Part shown: in pieces, positions 62,523-64,000 of the stretch
How the letters are laid out: the number at the start of each line of letters is the position of its first letter
How positions within the stretch are numbered: the first letter of the stretch is position 1
Origin: Aeromicrobium phoceense
GTDB taxonomy: Bacteria; Actinomycetota; Actinomycetes; Propionibacteriales; Nocardioidaceae
NCBI RefSeq assembly: GCF_013868155.1
Contig: NZ_JACEOG010000001.1
Span: 2,494,193 to 2,558,192, forward strand
Direction of reading: 5' to 3'
DNA length: 64,000 nt
Notes under the pieces: generated by a model
Seen by the model: only the letters and a program-made list of their open reading frames with translations
Told to the model about the DNA's origin: nothing
Databases searched by the model: none
Position numbers and translations under genes: made by a program

Positions 62523-63077
62523 TCAGGCGCTCGGAGCGGCGCCCCCTGCGACCGTGCGGTTCGCCGTTCCCTTCGTGAGGGCCAGGTGCCCTCCGAGCAG
62601 GCCGGCGCCGACCATGACGAGGTTTCCCGCGATCGCGAACTTCGAGCCCGTGACTCGGTTCCCCCGCATCCGCGCGACGAAGGAGCCGAAGAAGAGCACG
62701 GTGGCGATGTCGGTGCCGGCGGCGTGCACCGCGCCGATCCTGCGTTCCGCACCCGACAGCTCGGTCCAGTCGGCGGCACCCGCGACGGCGGTCGGTATCG
62801 CGGCCGCGAGCCCGCTCGCGACCAGCAGCCTCGCACTGTCGTGCGCCTTCGACCCGCCGGCCACGTCGAGGATCGAGGCACTGAGCCAGCAGCCGAGGGT
62901 GACGTCGGTGAGCACGGGATGCACCGAGTGGCCCAGGACTCCGGAGTGCAGTGGACTTCGCCTGGCCCACTCGAGCAGTGGGCGGTAGACGGTCTGCTGG
63001 GCGTCGGCGACCCACTCCGCGACCGGGCTCTCGCCCACGGCCCGGACCACGCCCTGCACCATCGAGCCCGACGACAC
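62523..63077 (-). CDS. DUF2231 membrane protein
   Basis: A 184-residue membrane protein with the DUF2231 layout: a helical lead, then four hydrophobic stretches (HPVLTDVTLGCWLSASIL; LLVASGLAAAIPTAVAGAAD; AAGTDIATVLFFGSFVA; IAGNLVMVGAGLLGGHLAL). The GHSVHPVL and VHAAGTD histidines are the conserved metal- or haem-like ligands of this family. GTG 63077 or ATG 63065 could be the start. It is single and minus-strand. Confidence 0.8.
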   Translation of the reverse strand: MSSGSMVQGVVRAVGESPVAEWVADAQQTVYRPLLEWARRSPLHSGVLGHSVHPVLTDVTLGCWLSASILDVAGGSKAHDSARLLVASGLAAAIPTAVAGAADWTELSGAERRIGAVHAAGTDIATVLFFGSFVARMRGNRVTGSKFAIAGNLVMVGAGLLGGHLALTKGTANRTVAGGAAPSA

Positions 63078-63109
63078 CCTCTCAACGTACGCCCGTGCTT
63101 AGGCCCCGG

Positions 63110-63568
63110 CTAGGGGCGCGGACGCCTCAGCACGATCTCGTCGTCGGAGAGCTCGCCGGTCTCGACGAAGCCGAGGGACCGGTAGAGCCCGAGCGCGACC
63201 TCGTTGTCGGCCGAGACCGACAGCGCCGCCTCCCGGTAGGGCGTCCCGGAGAGCGCGGGCTCCTCGCGCTCCCACAGGGTCAGCAAAGCCTCGACGGTGG
63301 CGCGGCCCAAGCCCTCCCCCTGGCGTTCCGCGTCGATCATGAGGCCACCGATCCAGTGGCTGTCGTCGTCGGGATCGACGGCCCACATGACGTGTCCGAC
63401 GGTCGTCCCGTCCTCGGTCCGCACGGCGCAGGAGCGCCACAGTCCGTCGTACGCCGACAGGCACAGGTAGTACGTGGGCTCGGCGACCCAGCCGCCCTGG
63501 GCATCGGAGGCGCGGACCTTCGCGATGTCGCGCCAGTTCTCGGCGGTGGCAGGTTCGAGGATGACCAT
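63110..63568 (-). CDS. GNAT-family N-acetyltransferase
   Basis: A 152-residue acetyltransferase with the acetyl-CoA loop RQGEGLGRATVEALL (residues 86-100) and the C-terminal NEVALGLYRSLGFVETGEL. The N-terminal DIAKVRASDAQGGWV is weakly conserved. The ATG at 63568 follows a gap on the minus strand with no clear Shine-Dalgarno. Substrate unknown; single gene, 32 bases upstream of the DUF2231 gene in its own orientation. Confidence 0.87.
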   Translation of the reverse strand: MVILEPATAENWRDIAKVRASDAQGGWVAEPTYYLCLSAYDGLWRSCAVRTEDGTTVGHVMWAVDPDDDSHWIGGLMIDAERQGEGLGRATVEALLTLWEREEPALSGTPYREAALSVSADNEVALGLYRSLGFVETGELSDDEIVLRRPRP

Positions 63569-63804
63569 GGGTGCATCCTCCCCGACACCGCGAAAGTGTG
63601 AGATGGCTCACGCGTGGCCTGATTTCGCAAACTGCGTTTAGCGCTGGAATGCCAGTGAACGCCCCGATTTCAGAGGGAAACGGCGGAATCTCTCCGATTC
63701 GTGGTCCCGGATTTCACGTGCCTATGGTCCCTGAGGCCCTACTTGGGCCAGGCCGTGAGCACGCTGAACTCGCCGAGGTTCACGGGACCAGTCCATCAAC
63801 ACAC

Positions 63805-63918
63805 AATCGGCGAGCCGGGGAAACCAGCATTGCGTCGCGTTCGCGCGACTTGGGGCTAACCACCGAGCGTGGGGCACACCTTCACTGCCAGTCCGACAGG
63901 TCTCTCCTCGAAGGCGTT
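63805..63918 (+). ncRNA. c-di-AMP riboswitch (ydaO/yuaA type)
   Basis: The leader contains, in order, GAGCCGGGGAAACCAGCATT, CTTGGGGCTAACC, and AGTCCGACAGGTCTCTCCTC followed by GAAGGCG and a Shine-Dalgarno AGGAG. These match the conserved blocks I recall from c-di-AMP riboswitches upstream of actinobacterial rpf and NlpC/P60 genes. Such an aptamer normally turns off cell-wall hydrolase genes when c-di-AMP is high. Confidence 0.8.
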
Positions 63919-63933
63919 GAAGGAGATCCCCCT

Positions 63934-64000
63934 ATGCGACATGTCGCAACGATTCTCGCTGCCTCCCTGGCGGCCTCCATCATGACCGTGAGTGCTCCGG
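63934..64000 (+). CDS. Secreted protein, N-terminal fragment at window edge
   Basis: Only the first 22 codons are present: MRHVATILAASLAASIMTVS, a typical signal-peptide start with a positive end and hydrophobic helix. ATG 63934 has AGGAG about nine bases upstream. The c-di-AMP riboswitch ahead suggests a cell-wall hydrolase or resuscitation-promoting factor, but the mature protein lies outside the window. Confidence 0.7.
   Translation, partial: MRHVATILAASLAASIMTVSAP

Overview
The window is high-GC DNA from an actinobacterium. The evidence is the very GC-rich third codon positions, actinobacterial-type MihF, a PriA without a Walker A motif, infC-rpmI-rplT next to pheST, and an rpfA-type leader at the right edge. 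The gene order looks like Nocardioidaceae (Nocardioides or Aeromicrobium relatives); this placement is inferred and was not tested by a search.

Layout. 1-4.5 kb: regulators, an RluA-type pseudouridine synthase, small proteins, and a broken DUF222/HNH gene of the 13E12-repeat type. 4.5-43.9 kb: a long, mostly minus-strand core block. Read 5' to 3' on the minus strand it runs pyrR-pyrB-pyrC-carA-carB-pyrF (pyrimidines); mihF-gmk-rpoZ-coaBC-metK-priA-fmt-rsmB-rpe; an FMN riboswitch with ribD-ribE-ribBA-ribH; hisE-hisG; PH-domain and SseB genes; infC-rpmI-rplT-trmH-histidine kinase-pheS-pheT; aspA; and cimA. Many of these genes overlap by ATGA and are probably translationally coupled. A plus-strand ACT-GNAT gene lies upstream of infC.

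Two accessory segments interrupt the core. At 30.5-35.7 kb, between pyrF and mihF and on the opposite strand, is a four-gene operon: an ECF-type sigma factor, a small beta-rich protein, a cytoplasmic subtilase with eight perfect PFTRGA repeats before its catalytic domain, and a TPR-like CHAT (caspase-fold) protease. This is the best candidate for an uncharacterised system, perhaps a protease cascade. At about 44-50.2 kb, upstream of pyrR, is a segment of lower GC content. It carries an OLD-family ATPase/TOPRIM nuclease, a protein with a PD-(D/E)xK-like motif, a DUF2510-HIRAN protein, a lone integrase-type N-terminal domain and several orphans; it looks like a defence or mobile island.

50-64 kb is ordinary accessory chromosome: a class II glutamine amidotransferase, a helicase pair, a two-component system divergent from an ABC exporter, a zinc alcohol dehydrogenase with an in-frame palindromic insertion, a stand-alone GyrA-tower-like protein, a divergent Rrf2/NmrA pair, a SnoaL-type sigma factor, and a c-di-AMP riboswitch ahead of a secreted protein cut by the window edge.

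RNA control is rich. I see a peptide-leader attenuator with Val-Ile-Ile-Ile codons before cimA, a terminator hairpin in the infC leader with an AUC start codon on infC, an FMN riboswitch before ribD, a PyrR-type hexaloop hairpin just upstream of pyrR, and the c-di-AMP riboswitch at the right edge.
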